Assembly: GCA_052031065.1 (NCBI GenBank)
Contig: JBPEXY010000007.1
Coordinates: 1-33,239, forward strand
Reading direction: 5' to 3'
Origin: JBPEXY01 sp052031065
GTDB taxonomy: Bacteria; Pseudomonadota; Gammaproteobacteria; Immundisolibacterales; Immundisolibacteraceae
DNA length: 33,239 bases
The position numbers and the translations under genes were made by a program. Below the pieces are notes generated by a model, which searched no databases, was not told where the DNA came from, and saw only the letters and a program-made list of their open reading frames with translations. Position 1 is the first letter of the stretch, and each line of letters starts with the position of its first letter. Positions 32,693 through 33,239 of the stretch are shown piece after piece.

Positions 32693-32709
32693 TAGCAAGG
32701 TTCATACCA
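32693..32709 (-). promoter_or_regulatory. Sigma54-type -24/-12 promoter upstream of yeaG
   Basis: TGGTATG-N4-TTGCT matches the consensus TGGCACG-N4-TTGCW at 10 of 12 fixed positions and keeps the invariant GG and GC exactly ten bases apart. It would start transcription near 32683, leaving a leader of about 165 bases before yeaG. E. coli yeaGH belongs to the NtrC/nitrogen-starvation response, which fits. An IHF site and an enhancer would be expected further right, toward or inside the carbonic anhydrase gene; I did not find a clear one. Confidence 0.6.
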
Positions 32710-32772
32710 GGCATTTATAATCGTCAATGTGTCACGGTCATGATCTGACGGAAAGCCATGCTCGTCATGGAT

Positions 32773-33239
32773 TTACCAGTCGAAAAACTCGACCCTGCCG
32801 GTTTCCAGTGAGTATTCAGCGGCGACAATTTTTAGACGCCCCTCTGCGACCAGACGCTCCAAAATGGCAGATCCATGGCGCAAGTGGTGCGTAGCTGCCC
32901 TGATATTGGCGCGCACGGCGGATTCCATAAGATCACTCTCGTTTTTTTCAGGTGCCAGCTCGATCAGCGGCTCTACAGCCGGACGAATTCGGTCAACAAT
33001 CGATTTCAGGTTGGGCGATATACCGCCACCACGTTGACGAATCTGCTGAATAGTCGCCGAAACGGCACCGCAACGAGAATGACCGAGGACCACCGCCAGC
33101 GGCGTAGCGAACTGTTCGGCAGCAAATTCAACACTGCCGATTTGCGACGGCGCAACGATATTTCCGGCAATGCGAATCACAAAGAGATCACCCAGCCCCT
33201 GGTCAAACACCAGTTCCGCGGGCACACGAGAGTCTGAAC
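32773..33239 (-). CDS. Beta-class carbonic anhydrase, partial (N-terminus beyond window)
   Basis: About 155 codons are visible; the gene runs off the right edge. The first complete codons read SDSRVPAELVFDQ, the beta-carbonic anhydrase zinc motif C-x-D-S-R. The two bases left at the edge (GT) are consistent with the missing zinc Cys codon TGT. The second pair of zinc ligands is in GHSRCGA. GDLFVIRIAGN is also a family signature. The GTG at 33225 is not the start, because homology continues past it. It interconverts CO2 and bicarbonate. The C-terminus LETGRVEFFDW is normal. Confidence 0.93.
   Translation of the reverse strand, partial: SDSRVPAELVFDQGLGDLFVIRIAGNIVAPSQIGSVEFAAEQFATPLAVVLGHSRCGAVSATIQQIRQRGGGISPNLKSIVDRIRPAVEPLIELAPEKNESDLMESAVRANIRAATHHLRHGSAILERLVAEGRLKIVAAEYSLETGRVEFFDW

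Overview
The window is bacterial, densely coded (about 31 genes in 33 kb, mostly ATGA-overlapped or closely spaced) and moderately GC-rich. The gene families point to an aerobic, probably marine, gammaproteobacterium. The YcfL/COG3014 envelope pair, the yeaG-yeaH-ycgB stress operon, a FadL/TodX-type porin and a type II sulfide:quinone reductase all fit that. I cannot place it more precisely. I see no tRNA, rRNA, CRISPR array, insertion sequence or integrase gene.

Layout. (1) 1-5613, minus strand: an exported envelope operon. In transcription order it encodes a CsgG/FlgT-like secreted protein, an M48 metalloprotease with a Tat-like signal, a large lipoprotein with two CsgG-like domains and an FlgT-C-like tail, a COG3014 protein, and a YcfL lipoprotein cut by the window edge. 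(2) 5886-9468, minus strand: sulfide:quinone oxidoreductase, preceded in the direction of transcription by a Rieske ring-hydroxylating dioxygenase alpha/beta pair. A large imperfect hairpin and a perfect inverted repeat lie between them. (3) 9641-15536, plus strand: DUF1415 protein, alpha/beta hydrolase translationally coupled to a luciferase-like flavin monooxygenase, a small membrane protein, an MFS transporter, a metallophosphoesterase and a nitroreductase, closed by a strong terminator. (4) 15601-18786, minus strand: E1alpha-E1beta-E2 of a branched-chain-type 2-oxoacid dehydrogenase, without E3. (5) 19012-21202: a NahE-like hydratase-aldolase and an extradiol ring-cleavage dioxygenase, divergently transcribed around a palindromic operator. 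(6) 21263-24204, minus strand: a four-gene operon (PdxA-family dehydrogenase, enoyl-CoA hydratase, stand-alone NIF3/YqfO-like domain, alpha/beta hydrolase), divergent from an MFS transporter and a group II truncated haemoglobin (24400-26246). (7) 26270-27580: FadL/TodX-type outer-membrane channel. (8) 27742-32519, minus strand: yeaG-yeaH-ycgB behind a good sigma54-type promoter match. (9) The window ends inside a beta-carbonic anhydrase gene.

How the genes may work together. The middle of the window reads as a patchwork catabolic island for an aromatic or polycyclic compound. It offers uptake (FadL, MFS), ring dihydroxylation (Rieske dioxygenase), possible dihydrodiol dehydrogenation (PdxA/TphB-type protein), ring cleavage (extradiol dioxygenase), side-chain removal (hydratase-aldolase giving pyruvate plus an aldehyde), hydrolases, a crotonase, and a 2-oxoacid dehydrogenase for the acyl products. 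The ferredoxin and reductase for the Rieske oxygenase, a NahD-type isomerase, and the regulators expected for two different TetR-like palindromes are not in the window. The substrate is therefore open. The envelope operon at the left end is the least understood block.
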